Shown here one piece after another: positions 1 to 11,068 of a stretch of DNA of 64,000 nucleotides. Where the stretch lies: the NCBI GenBank assembly GCA_028023455.1, contig JAQFVV010013360.1, positions 80,187 to 144,186 on the forward strand, in the 5' to 3' direction. The notes below the pieces were generated by a model. It was not told the origin of the DNA and made no database searches. It saw only the letters and a list, made by a program, of their open reading frames with translations. This DNA comes from Epiperipatus broadwayi (Eukaryota > Onychophora > Udeonychophora > Euonychophora > Peripatidae). The position numbers were made by a program, and so were the translations under genes. Numbering within the stretch: the stretch's first letter is position 1; every line of letters starts with the position of its first letter.

Positions 1-1440
1 CCTTCATACATGTTAATATTTGAACCCTATTAGAAAATTCATCATAGCTAGTCCCAATGTTAATCCCAAAGACTTTTTTTTAATTAAAGCCATTATAAAA
101 AGGACACTTCTTTCTAACCAGGATCACAATTTTACTCACCTTTCCCATATCATTACTAAGATGTCAATTAATCTTCAAAAATAATAACTGTGATATAGCC
201 CCCGCATTTTGTCAGATCATAAAAAATGAAGAGAAGAGTCTGAATATTAGCTCCTATTGGAATATTTAATGATACCTGGGCAATTTATCGGTTGCCTAAA
301 ACCTGAATATTCCACAACTAAAAAATCCAAGAATTCTCAATCATAAACAATCCCTTGCAGCTTCAAGATCAACCAGATATCACTGGAGGTTTAAACACAA
401 GATAAACTATAGATAGCAATGCTTTATACCCATAAAAATATATTGTTTTCATATTGTATTTTTAATTGACCAAAAAATTATAATTTACAAAAAAACTTGT
501 GAAGAGATCATATGCTACTAAAAATAATTTTTGCTTATTAAATGGTAATATTTGAATGTAAAAATCCATGGCTGTGATCTTATTTGCTTTTGTTGGAATA
601 ATGATATTTTATGAACTTATATATTGTTTATTGGCATAGCTTTTAAACATATGTAGCAACTTTCAATTTATGACTTTAAACAGAATTTCATCTATGTTCA
701 ATGTTTTGATAATTTGGATCAGATCTTGAGCTAGTGTTTGAACATTTTTTTTAAATTCAAAAATCCAATATTTATAACATATGCATTATCTACTATACAA
801 TGTTTATGATATGATGGATATGGAATTTGTCTTAGCACTTCAGTTACAATGTTTTCAGATCACTTACATATTTGGCTGTATAATTGAATTAGTGTAATAG
901 CAGACTCCATCTGACAAGGTAACTGTTGGTTAAGTAGCTGTTGGTCAAGAATTCAAGGTTTTGTCATCAATTGATCACTATATTCTCTGATTCAATAAGC
1001 GATTGTTGAAATTTTTGGAAAGCCCACACTTTTGCTTGCAAAGTTTCTATAATTTTTCTGTCAATCCCAGTATGTATGGATACACTACAGTACCAATATT
1101 TTCCCTTTAATATCTGTTTTTTGCTGTTGTTTATAAATGTTTTGATGAAGGGTGATGGATACCTATTCTATATGAGAGTTTGTTCTATTTATCTCTATTG
1201 AATATTCAAATCAATTATTTCTGAAAAAAATTATTTGGCTCATCCCATATTGGTAATATAATTATTTGTTTTGTACTTTGGGTAAGATTGGATGAATATG
1301 CTAACTATTTAATAGAGAGTGTTCATTTTCTATTGTATTCATACATGCCATGAAAATCAAAGAAGTTAAAGAAAATATAAAGTCAATAAATTAATAGAAC
1401 AGCTTTTCATATTTATACCACACACATTAAGAAGTTCTAA
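1..1440. other. AT-rich intergenic DNA, nothing recognised
   Basis: No reading frame of useful length, RNA gene or clear repeat is visible here on either strand. The sequence is AT-rich with scattered homopolymer runs. It may be old transposon debris but I cannot assign it. Confidence 0.5.
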
Positions 1441-1487
1441 CTTATACCAAGCTTAAACTGGAAATGTGAAAAATAAAAAAAATCATC

Positions 1488-1578
1488 TTTCAAATACAGT
1501 GTGAATGTGGAAGTACATATATTAGTGAGACCTGTTGCACTGTTGTACAATGACTAAAAGAAAATCTGACTAATTGTT
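1488..1578 (+). pseudogene. Penelope-like element GIY-YIG endonuclease relic
   Basis: Reading from 1488 in one frame gives FQIQCECGSTYISETCCTVV, then Q, one in-frame stop and LKENLTN. This matches the start of the GIY-YIG endonuclease at the C-terminus of Penelope-like elements, where a CxCG..YIGET core is followed by a basic 'RLKEH' helix; here the usual G of YIGET is S. Only this short piece is readable. Upstream sequence is too decayed to show a reverse transcriptase. It is a dead fragment, different in sequence from the PLE at 9.5-13.7 kb. Confidence 0.6.
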
Positions 1579-1769
1579 AAAAATATATGTATATAATGTA
1601 GTAGACCATTAATTTACTAAAGATTATATGTTCAATTGGGAAAATACTAAAAAAATATAACATAGATAGAAAATGGTGCAAAGAATAAAAATATAGATGA
1701 GGTTTTTTTTATGATAATGGGAAATAATACTTTAAACCACTAAACATCACATGATCACTATCTCATACT

Positions 1770-1985
1770 AGCACAATAATTGGTATTAAACAATTCAAAA
1801 TACAGCAAAACTCTCTGTATAGTAGTGCCATCTTGTGCTAGTCTGGGGATATTGGATGAGTAGGCACTAGATAGGGATTTTATGCACAAGCCTTCTGGCA
1901 TCCATTGATTGCTCTTGTTAGCACAAAATGGCACTACTATATGAAGAGTTTTGCTGTATTTTGAATTGTTTAAAATAATACTTTA
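1770..1985. mobile_element. Foldback (hairpin) repeat family, copy 1
   Basis: The two ends are reverse complements of each other over about 55 bp: ATTCAAAATACAGCAAAACT near 1790 is matched by AGTTTTGCTGTATTTTGAAT near 1950, and TAGTAGTGCCAT by ATGGCACTACTA. The central part holds the conserved segment GGATTTTATGCACAAGCC followed by TTCTGGCAT. The same centre recurs at 2540-2752 and 31785-31900, so this is a dispersed family. No coding capacity. It behaves like a foldback or MITE-type element; no target duplication was established. Confidence 0.65.
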
Positions 1986-1989
1986 AGAC

Positions 1990-2530
1990 AAGTGTGGCAA
2001 CATACAATGTTTCAAAGCCTTTAATTTACCTAATCATTAAAGAAAACATATTACAAATCTTCATGAACTCAGCAGGATGTGAATTAACCTTTATAAATAA
2101 GTGTATAACATTATCTACTATTTTTTGACAGAATAGCTCTGCTCAATAAAGTGTTGTCTTATTTTTTTACATATCCAAGCATCTAAAAGTATTGGTTCAT
2201 ATATCATTCTGTTATTGGTATTTGTCTGGTCAGCAACACCTAAATGGGAATACAGAATAATACTATCCAAAACATTCTGTAACTAACAAGTTGTTTGTAT
2301 TTAAAAAGTTTAAATAAAGTTTAAAAAATTATATACAACTAAAATGTAATGATAGACAATGGGAATTTTTGGACAGAACACTATCATCATAATGCTTCAG
2401 GAAAATATGTTCCATAAGTACTTCATGTGAAAGTTGGGAGAGCGATAAACTTCACACTTATCAATTAAACTGTTGTACTTCACAATCTATATTGAACAAG
2501 ATATATAATCTGTTAAGCATCACATGAACA
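1990..2530. other. AT-rich spacer between foldback copies
   Basis: No gene seen. The segment just before each foldback copy is similar (ATCACATGA.CACTATCTC at about 1746 and 2519), so the repeat unit extends left of the hairpin. Confidence 0.4.
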
Positions 2531-2539
2531 CTATCTCTT

Positions 2540-2752
2540 AAACTAGCACATATTTGTTTATAAACAAAGCAAAACTCTACATACTGTATTGCCACCCTGT
2601 GATAACCAGAGTAATCAATGAATTCCAGAAGGATTGTGCATTAGATAAGGATTTTATGCACATGCCTTCTGGCATTCATTGATTACTCTGCTTGGCACAA
2701 AATGACAATACTGTATGGAGATTTTTGCTTTGTTTATATTTAATCTGATTCA
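2540..2752. mobile_element. Foldback repeat family, copy 2
   Basis: Terminal inverted arms (GTTTATAAACAAAGCAAAAC at about 2558 against GCTTTGTTTATA at about 2729) enclose a centre with TTATGCACATGCCTTCTGGC. A further inner inverted pair, AGAGTAATCAATGAATTCC and TTCATTGATTACTCT, makes most of the 210 bp able to fold as one hairpin. Related to copy 1 by the central block and left flank, with clear divergence. Confidence 0.65.
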
Positions 2753-3179
2753 AAAGTCTCATTACAAAAAATAAAACTAACTTTTGTTTTAATAAAGTTG
2801 TAAAAGTAAACGATTTAAATGTTTGTTTATAAAAGGTTGTGTAAAACACAAATATGCAATTGTTTTAAAATTTGGTCATTTCTATTTTTTATAGATTTTA
2901 GTTTTAAAATAGTTTTCTTTTGCTTGCTCCATTTTTTTAGGAAAGTAATTAAAAGCAAGAAATATTTTAAATTGCATTCTTGTTTTGAATGGAATCAATT
3001 TTTAATTTATTTTAACTAAAGCTGAGACTTGTTTTTTTTTTTTTTTTTTACATTTGTTTAAAATTAATTATAATAATATTAACTCTGATCAGAATCTTTA
3101 ATTAATATTAAATCTGAGAAAAATAAATTTTCTGATAACAAACTACTAATTAAAAGATGTTATGGAAGATAAGAGATCA

Positions 3180-5140
3180 TATAAATAGCCCTGGGATTTG
3201 GACTAATTATTTTTCATCCATTGAAGTGTATTCTTCTTGTTTTTTTTTCCAACTTTTAGAAAGCCAATCTTGAAACTTCTGGGAATTGAGTGCTGTTATA
3301 AATTCTCAAGAATTCTGAAACTATACACTATGAAAAATTACCTCATTGTCATTTTGTGCTAATCCAACTTAAAGTGGAGCCCTGTATCCCAAATAATCTC
3401 TGCAAAATCATGTTGGAAGAACTTAAACAATGACTGATACCTAACATTGCCTCTTGCCTATTTAACAGAAAATGAAAACCTAAAGTCTTCACTAGAATTC
3501 TCCAGTAGAATAAACTATATGTGTCATGCTGAAAGACCTTCACAGTCTTAAATTTATAGCTTGAGATAACCTGCTTTTTTTTATTTTTCACAGGTTTAAA
3601 GTCTCAGCTAAATCTTAAATAAGTAACATATTTTTATTATATATTCTGCCTATTAAATTTAAATATTTTAAGTATTTATTCTATGAATTTTCTTATTGCA
3701 TTAGTAGTATGTCTTTGAATTTTAGTTTTAATATTCCATGTTTGTCTTAAATTGATATGCCTTATCGCACACTGATAGTTTATTCCTTAAAGCCAATTAC
3801 GTTTATAATTATTTCAATTTCTTAATAAACGCTTGGACATATTTAAATAACTTTTCTCATTACTTAATGTTCCCCTAATGTGACTTTTACTCAATATTAT
3901 AGTAGCTTAGTTTGGCATTCATTTGGCTGCTGATTCATCATTTATATATTTATCTTTTCTTTTAAAACATAGATTTGATTTTCACCGCGTTTGTTTAAAA
4001 ATTACCTACACCTAAGTATTTTCCAAGATTTCTATTTTCATTAAATTGGAATAATTAAAGTTTTCTTCCATTATACAATTCATACTTCATCTTATTCTTT
4101 GTATAAGACTTATTTTTTTTTTTGCATTGTAATCAATCATGGCAATCTTCAAGGTGGTTGGCCATGCAGTAGTTTTGCATACAATATGATATCACTAGTA
4201 AATGATCTAGTGATCACTTGCCCGTGATGGTTTCATACAAGAATCCTTCACTTGTTATTGATTTTAAAACTTTTTAAATATGTATACCAGAGTTGCTTAG
4301 GTGAATCTTCAGCTGAAAGATAAATTTTCTTCCCCTTTTAAAACTCTATTAGAAAATTAGCCTGGCTGCCGAAAAATTTGACGTTTTATTTTGTTCACAT
4401 ACACCTTCATACAATTTAATAAAATCTAAATCTTTTGTAAATAAAGCTTTGTAAGTGAATTTTCAAATATTAATTTTAATCAACTTTGAACTTTCTTAAA
4501 ATTATATTAGCTAATGTCTGTCATAGCTTTATTTTCTCAATTTTCTGAACAATATTCTTGAGCTCTTTCTCTCCCTGGATCTGCTCCGTGCAAATCATCA
4601 TACAATTTTCATCACAGTAAATAAATTTTCCAGGTATGCAGTGTCCTTATGGCACTCTTCTTGATAAAAAAGAATAAATAACCATCCAGGACAATATATA
4701 CAGAACAAGAATAAAAATATATGTGAAAGATTGTTATCTGGCTAACTTATGATGTTTAATTTAACTTGAAATGGGAATCTTGGAGTTCATATATATATTT
4801 CACAACTTACACATTATATATTTCTGATTACACTGCTCCACAAAAAGTTAAATGCATATATAAAGTGGTTCATACCTATGATGGGAAGAGTGTAGTGGAA
4901 ATTAGATTACATAAATATTATTCATTAAGTAGATAATATCTAATATAATGTGTCTGATAAAACTTACTAACATAATTTCATTAAGTGGTCTGGGGTAAAG
5001 TTGTGAAGGCAGTAAGGTTGACACTTATCAAGTAAACTGCAAAAAAAAAATGTTACTACTCTTGTTTAAAATTCAATGGAGCATGCCAATCGTTTGGGCA
5101 GGTTGTTCATGCTGGTAAACTTAATACTTATTGAAGTCCC
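3180..5140 (-). pseudogene. Decayed retroelement body, copy A of the 37-39 kb relic
   Basis: This stretch is colinear, with many differences, with 37.1-39.4 kb: shared blocks include TTGCATTGTAATCAA/TTGCATTGTAGTCAA (4125, 38604), ACAATATGATATCA/GCAATATGATGTCA (4180, 38660) and a block near 4600/39060. On the minus strand around 4640-4560 one frame reads FIYCDENCMMICTEQIQG, which resembles the region around a reverse-transcriptase YxDD box but with DE in place of DD. Frames are broken throughout. The family is not identified; gag-like sequence upstream of copy B (39.5-41 kb, minus) suggests an LTR-type retroelement. Confidence 0.4.
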
Positions 5141-6340
5141 AATGACCAATGGTCCAGGAGATTTTATTTTATTTCACCATTTTTGTTGATATGAGATATC
5201 ACACATAAAAATAATGTAGTAAGAAAAAATCATCATTTAAAACAAGAAAAATTCAAACAGAATAATTTGTTTCTAGGAATTTTCAAGTAATTATAGTTTT
5301 CAATTTATGGAATAATTTCCATGTATCTAATAGAAACAATAGCGTTGGCTACATTACGAATACAATTTCGAAACACTGGCAAAGTTTGAATTGGTGATGT
5401 AATAAAATATTTATACTTTTTGATGAAATATTCCAGACCCAATAGTTCTTCATAATAATTGTTTACAATTTTTTTAAAAAAAGTTGTATTACTTTATAAA
5501 TAAACAACGTAATGTATTTGAAAGTAACATATTTTTGCCCTTCTTTCTTTCACAAGGCTATTATTATTATTTTTTTTTAAAAATTAATTAAATCTATTTA
5601 AACAAACTTAATATTTAAGTATAAAACAAATATAATGCAATACATCGATTTTGCTATTATTTATATGAATTTTTTTTTTTTTTCTAAAATTGTAACTTTT
5701 AAAATTTTATTTGAAATATGTGTAAATGTTAATTAATTATTGATATGTACATCTCAACCACATGTATATGTAAAATATATATTAAAATATAAAGAAGAAA
5801 AGGTAAAATTGTAATGGTCTTAAAATCTATTTTTAATACAGAAAAGCTAAAAATTAATACTTTGCTTAATATTAAAATTGACTAACGTCGCTACAATAAT
5901 ATTAGCTATATACAAACGGATATAAAACAATTCTTTATTTTGACAACCGTAATGTATTTATAATGTAATAATTTATATTCATATTTGACCTTATTTTTTT
6001 ATACTAAACTGTTTTTTTTTAACACAGAGTTATTACTATAGCTTATCAAACCAGCTTGCCTCATCAAAAAAAAAAATAATAATAATAATTTTTTTTAGCT
6101 TAGTTCAGCCTTTTTTACTAAAATTAAATTGTATTAACTACTACTGAAAAAAAAAAATTGTTCATAAAAGACAAAGATCTGCCAATTCAAATCTTAAAAT
6201 ATCTACCTCTACAAAATTGGATAGATATGGCCAAATAAATTTTTTCAACGCTAAGTTTAATAAATCTACCTATGGAAAACAAAATAATTTGCATAGAATC
6301 AATCTACAAATGAAGTAATTTCATTTTTATAATAACTTTT
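5140..6340. other. AT-rich intergenic DNA, nothing recognised
   Basis: Poly-T/poly-A runs and short A/T microsatellites (for example AAT near 6075). No reading frame or repeat copy was recognised. Confidence 0.45.
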
Positions 6341-6343
6341 TTT

Positions 6344-8445
6344 GGTAAAAGCCTGAAATCCGGGCAAAGCCACTAAGAGCGTTGACGCTAGACAAAATCA
6401 ATGAAATATAACGTTACCAGGCCGCCACAACTTTTTATTTTTTTTATACAACAAGGTTTTTTTTTTCTAATATTGATTAAACGAATAATTTTTATTTCAT
6501 TTAGAACATGATTTCTTTATTATTAAACAAATTTTGATATTCATTTTTGTTACTTTTTGTGGGTTTCTTGTTGGAACCTGACATTTTTTCAACAAATTTT
6601 GCTAATTGTATTTTTTCTTTTTATCATTTGAAAACTTGGGACCGTTTCACGACGTCAAAAAAATTGTTTGAATCCCACCGCCGAAAAAATAGAATACAAT
6701 TACTTGCGACTTGTTTGGAACTTAATTCTACCTTTCTATTTTTTTTTGGCTTGACTAAATGTTTTTTCTTATTATTATTAATTTTACTTTTTTTTAAACA
6801 CAGCTTGTATTCACTTTGATTTAGATTTTGTTTGAATTAGCCTTTTTTTTTTTTAGCTACTACAAGAAACAGCTTTTTGAGCGGGGGGGAGGGGGGCGAA
6901 TTCGTACTGTTATTATTAACAAAAAGGCAAGAAAAATAGTCAATTATTTTAACAGCGCTGAAAAAAGAGAATCAACTTTGGGACTTGTTTTGAATTTTGA
7001 TTTCTTTTTGGTTGACGTAAATGTTTTTCTTAATATTAAATCAAAATTTACTTTTGTGTTTTTGCTGATTCAAAAATTGTTTTCAAACACCCACCCACAC
7101 TCGGAAAAAGAATTGTAACCAAAAAGTCAAGAATTTAATTTTTTATCTTTTTTTTAAACAACCTTTTTCTCACTTTAATTTCTATTTCATTCGAATTACC
7201 TTTTTTTTTTTTTTTTTAGCCTTCTACAATCAACTGCTTTTGGGGGTGGGGGGTATTTCGTAATTTGTTATTCTTAACAAAAAGTCAACCAAGACGTCAT
7301 TTATTTTAACCCCGCTGCAAAAAATTCAATCCAAATACTTGTCAATTTCTAATGAAATAAAAAACAACAAAAAAGGACACAAACTTTGGACTTTTTAAAA
7401 TTATTTATTCGATTTTATTGCTATAATAAAAGGTGGCCTTTACGTGTGCCTGATAAAAAAAAAAAAAACACAATCTCACACACTTTCTGTACTCGGCAAT
7501 TTATCTGAAGAAAAGTTTCAAAATTGCACGTTCGTATCAGACCTTTTAGAGGTCTCGAATATTTTCCCCAAATGTGACTTAGCGCGTGAGCTTTGTCGAA
7601 GCCTGTTAGAACTTACACTTTGCCAATTTTTTACATTTTAACCTTTTTTTCGGGAAGGGTGGGGACCATATGACAATTATTAATAATTAGCAACATTTTT
7701 TAAATCGAAATGACATTCCTCTATTACGGAGATTTGAAAAAGTCGTACTGTTTTGAAATTTAAACACCCTCAAGCGATACGGTAAGCAACTTATAAATAG
7801 AACGAAAACTGTTCTGGTTTGATGTACGTACTCCACCATTTGTTATATTTCTATAGTCTAATAGCACGACAAGATTTTCAGGAAATTGGCAATTTATTTT
7901 TTTGTACAGATTTATGCCATTCCAGACAACAAATATATACATATAATGATCAATAAATAAATACTATAAAATTTAATAACTTATGACTATACAAGAATTA
8001 AGAATAACATTTCAAAAAGCTTATGACCATTATATATAAAATATAGATATTAAAATACATTAAATGCAACAATAATTCTTATATGTAAGAATGAAAAAAA
8101 CTTTAGATTCATTATATTAATTTATGACAAAGATTCTGGTTAAAATATGCCACAATCAAAAACATCAATGTTATACTCCTCATAATTAATTGTTTTTAAT
8201 TAAATAAGTTTAATTTTTGGGGACTAAAATTTGATGAAAAATTAATCTTTACACTAAAAATTACATCATAGTTTATCTCTATTAAGAAATAATATACAAA
8301 ACTTATTTTTTATTGTTATAAGGAAATTATTTAAAATAAAGATTTTCTAGTACAATTCTCCAATACCAACATTTATTAAACAAGATACAGTTCAATAATG
8401 TAAAAAATCCTCACCAATGTGATTTGGCACTAGTCATAGTTATAT
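6344..8445. mobile_element. 2.1-kb non-autonomous element, copy 1
   Basis: The whole interval is matched in reverse complement by 32403-34636. One border is CCTGAAATCCGGGCAAAGCC (6354), matched by GGCTTTGCCCGGATTTCAGG at 34609; the other is the block ACTAGTCATAGTTATATACC (8431), matched near 32425. Outside these points the two loci do not match, so the borders are likely element ends. Small reading frames inside (for example 7444-7641) are shared between copies but look like chance frames in a repeat. Internal repeated units are listed separately. No terminal inverted repeat was seen, so the class is unknown. Confidence 0.7.
6680..7365. repeat. Three internal repeat units in the 2.1-kb element
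   Basis: A diverged unit of about 280-360 bp recurs three times. Each has a 'CCGC(T/C)G-AAAAAA-AATAC/CAAC..TT..GACTTGTTT' block (about 6680, 6955, 7312), then a T-rich tract with 'TTAAACA..CTT..TTCACTTT' (6795, 7154), then 'TAGC..CTAC' and a G-run segment (6885, 7243). The G-runs (GCGGGGGGGAGGGGGGC at 6881) are potential G-quadruplex material. The mirror copy has matching C-runs at about 34073. Confidence 0.6.
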
Positions 8446-8917
8446 ACCTTTTAAACTGTTTATCAATTCTAGCATTAAAGTCTCCCATAAAAATTTTAAA
8501 ATGTTGTTTATTCTGATCAAAAGCCTTTTGTACATCCATATAAAAATCTTCTATAACTTCATCACTATGAGAACTTGTTGGGGCATAAACCTGAATTATC
8601 TGCATTTGGTATCTGCTATTAAGTTGTAAAACTAATCTTGCCACTCTGTCTGATACACCATCAATCTCCACAATGTTATTCTTCCATTTTTTATTTATAA
8701 TGAATCTTACTCCACTTGTATTTCCAATATCTGTGCCTTTATAGTAGAGTATATGCCCACTTTTTAAATCAATTATTTCTTCACCTTTCCTTCTAACTTC
8801 ACAAAGTCCAATAATGTCCCATTTAATATAAGACAGTTCTTCTTCTAACTCTTGAAATCTTCCTTCACTTGAAAATGATCTGCAGTTGTAAGTAGCTAAA
8901 TAAAAAGTCATCTTCAA
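8411..8917 (-). CDS. RTE-clade LINE endonuclease domain, truncated
   Basis: 168 codons starting at the ATG ending at 8917. The product is the N-terminal apurinic-like (EEP) endonuclease of an RTE-clade non-LTR retrotransposon, the kind often labelled craniofacial development protein 2-like. Visible catalytic motifs in order: ATYNCRS (Asn) near residue 8, GLCEVRR (Glu) near 37, YAPTS near 111, and GDFNARI near 145. A full endonuclease is about 220-240 residues and is followed by reverse transcriptase; here the frame leaves the family right after GDFNARIDKQFKR, at the edge of the 2.1-kb element. The sequence before the ATG (GACTCAGGCTGC) matches the RTE copy at 27.3 kb. The reading frame is uninterrupted up to the break, suggesting this copy is younger than the 27-kb one, but it cannot encode a working element. 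Confidence 0.85.
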   Translation of the reverse strand: MKMTFYLATYNCRSFSSEGRFQELEEELSYIKWDIIGLCEVRRKGEEIIDLKSGHILYYKGTDIGNTSGVRFIINKKWKNNIVEIDGVSDRVARLVLQLNSRYQMQIIQVYAPTSSHSDEVIEDFYMDVQKAFDQNKQHFKIFMGDFNARIDKQFKRYITMTSAKSHW

Positions 8918-9186
8918 TTAGCAGCCTGAGTCCACAATCAGGGCTATTTATATGTTAATGTAAGAAAAAAAAGTAATGTGTTTTGATGACAGATTATTTC
9001 AAAAGAAATAATTTATACACATCTTAAACTCTCCATGTGATGTTTAATGATGAAGTAATTTATTAGAAATTAAATCTTCAGTAATAGATATGCCTATCAA
9101 TTTGTGAAATATATTAGTTATTATATAAAAAAAAAATTTCATTTTACCATCCTCATAACAAATGGGCAGAAAGATTTCTTTTTTTT

Positions 9187-9191
<5 letters not shown>

Positions 9192-9281
<90 letters not shown>
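9192..9281. repeat. Twin (TA)n microsatellites
   Basis: Two (TA)n blocks of about 39 bp each are separated by a 12-T run. A further (TA)n lies at 9464-9488. Confidence 0.95.
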
Positions 9282-9284
<3 letters not shown>

Positions 9285-9285
<1 letters not shown>

Positions 9286-9357
9286 AAAAACACAGAATCA
9301 CTTCTATAAAAAAAAGTTTTAATATTTCAACCAGCAGACTGGTTTTCATCAGAAAGC
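9285..9357 (-). ncRNA. Hammerhead ribozyme-like motif
   Basis: On the minus strand 9352-9346 reads CTGATGA, followed by one A, a perfect 6-bp hairpin AACCAG-TCTG-CTGGTT (stem II, 9344-9329) and GAAA (9328-9325): the conserved core order of a hammerhead. A possible stem III is ATA/TAT closing a T-rich loop, giving an ATA cleavage triplet with GCTTT/GAAGT as stem I (U·G pairs included). The long stem III loop makes this geometry uncertain. It lies just outside the inverted left arm of the PLE and faces the same way as that arm; PLEs are known to carry hammerheads in their terminal repeats. Confidence 0.5.
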
Positions 9358-9544
9358 AAAATGGCTACTTACAGAAATTAAGTGCTAAAATATTATAGTT
9401 ACATATCAAATAACAAAACTAATTCCTATAGGCTAAAAATCTTTAAAAACATTGTACAGAATAATATATATATATATATATATATATACAAAACTTGTAT
9501 AAATAAATACTAAAAAAAATATTTCACAAAAAACATTTTAAAAA

Positions 9545-9885
9545 ACTAAAACCATACATAATTATTATATATTAAAATATATCAAAAAACAATAAAATAT
9601 ATACATCATTATATATGCACACACTAAAAAAACTGTATATATACATATATTTTACTATATCTATTTTACTATATAAATATATATCTTATGCACAAATATT
9701 TTTTAGATACAATTTATATTTATTCTACTTTGTGCTAGTCCACCTATAAAATAATTATTTAGGAAACAAAAAATAAATAAAAAACAATTATTTAGAAAAT
9801 AAAATATAAATAAATCCCTAAGAAACCAGGTAATTCAAAGATGTGATAGAACCTATATTAATATTCATCCCATGAGGATGTAATG
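9545..9885 (-). repeat. Left inverted arm of the PLE
   Basis: This segment is the reverse complement of 13340-13692. Shared landmarks: CCAGGTAATTCAAAGATGTG (about 9827) against CACATCTTTGAATTACCTGG (13379), and CCATACATAATTATTATATA (9552). Similarity ends outside at about 9545 and 13692 and inside at 9885 and 13340. Confidence 0.85.
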
Positions 9886-9983
9886 AAAGGGGAACCCAAA
9901 CTGAATTGATTGATGACTGTACCTATTTTGATTGATCACCAACTAGGACAACATATGATGATCTAGAAGTCCTACCTAGACAT

Positions 9984-10463
9984 GTGAAGCTTGATTTTTT
10001 AGAGGAATTGCCAATTAAGGCAATATCAAGGGATGGCAAAGAAACTTCTATGGAAATGAAAGATACTTCCTTTAATTTTTCTTTAGATGACTTGATTTTT
10101 AACATTTCCCAACAGAAGGAGTTTTTAACCAAAACTATTTCTGAAATTAAACAAAATTCTGATTGTAACTTAACAATTGGACAAAATATTTGTATGATTA
10201 ATGACTCCAAATGTATGGATGCTGTTAGTAGGGAACTGGGTAGTCAAGGGGATAGTAATGATCAACAAACTAATAATTTATATTTTGATGCAAACCAACA
10301 TACTATTTTTAGTTCAGAGATTGAAGCAGATCATAATAAATCTTGTTTGGAAATGCAACTGAAAGATATGCTACCAGTGAGTAATACAGGGGAGATTCCT
10401 AAGCGATCGTCTTTATGTTTGCAGAATAGACAAGATCTTAATAAGCTAGATACAAATAAGTGA
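9984..10463 (+). pseudogene. PLE N-terminal region
   Basis: An open frame of 159 codons if GTG at 9984 is taken; the frame is open back to 9936, so the true start is unclear. The product is polar and Asn/Asp/Ser-rich without a domain I recognise. It precedes the reverse transcriptase on the same strand inside the inverted arms, so it is most simply the long variable N-terminus seen in some PLEs. It ends at a stop at 10461; sequence past that still looks coding in another frame (see next entry). Confidence 0.5.
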
Positions 10464-10517
10464 CCTAAATTTCATAGTACAATATTTCTTAAACTTAGAA
10501 AATTGTTTGACAAGTAA

Positions 10518-11068
10518 ATAAGATACAGGCAGCACATTGATAATTTTGTATTTTTCATTGATAATAATGTGGTACCTAAAGGTCTGAGAATCAGAATTAA
10601 TTCTAATATAGATTATCTTCTGGGAGGACATAGAGTTGAATGAAATAGTATATTAAAACAAACATCTATCAAACTAATGAATGTGCTTAAATATTCTTTT
10701 TTGATTAGGGTTAAGATACTTGAACAGGAAATTATAGATTTTAATATTCACAATGTCAAGGAATTGTATGAACAAAAATTATTACAAGAATGGGTTTGTT
10801 CTAAAGAAAGGATATTGGAAACAAAATTTCATAAAATGTAGGTCATTGGTTTAAAGATGCCAGTGATTTTTCTGGGAAGTCGGGTTTTTTTTTAGAGAAA
10901 ATACATATTCTATATTTGGTAAGTTTTTTAATGATTCAAAGGTTTCTAGGTTTAAAACAGTTAAGGAGTTGGAAACAGGTATTGTCCAATCATTTTCAGA
11001 TTTAGCTGGTATTGTTGTAGGACCAGCAAAAAAAACAATTCAATTTAGCTAGTAGTGCTGATGTATCT
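10518..11068 (+). pseudogene. PLE linker before the RT, broken
   Basis: Read from 10521, one frame gives RYRQHIDNFVFFIDNNVVPK, then GLRIRINSNIDYLLGGHRVE, a stop, and a helix-rich stretch ending KERILETKFHKM and a stop. The 'VPKGLRI' type segment and following alpha-helical region are usual in the part of PLE proteins ahead of the reverse transcriptase. Several stops and a frame change show decay. Confidence 0.5.

Noticed and set aside
7444-7641. Frame shared by both copies of the 2.1-kb element (partner 33326-33529)
   Set aside because: Similarity is explained by the copies being homologous DNA. Flanking sequence is equally similar and neighbouring frames break, so there is no sign of selection on a protein.
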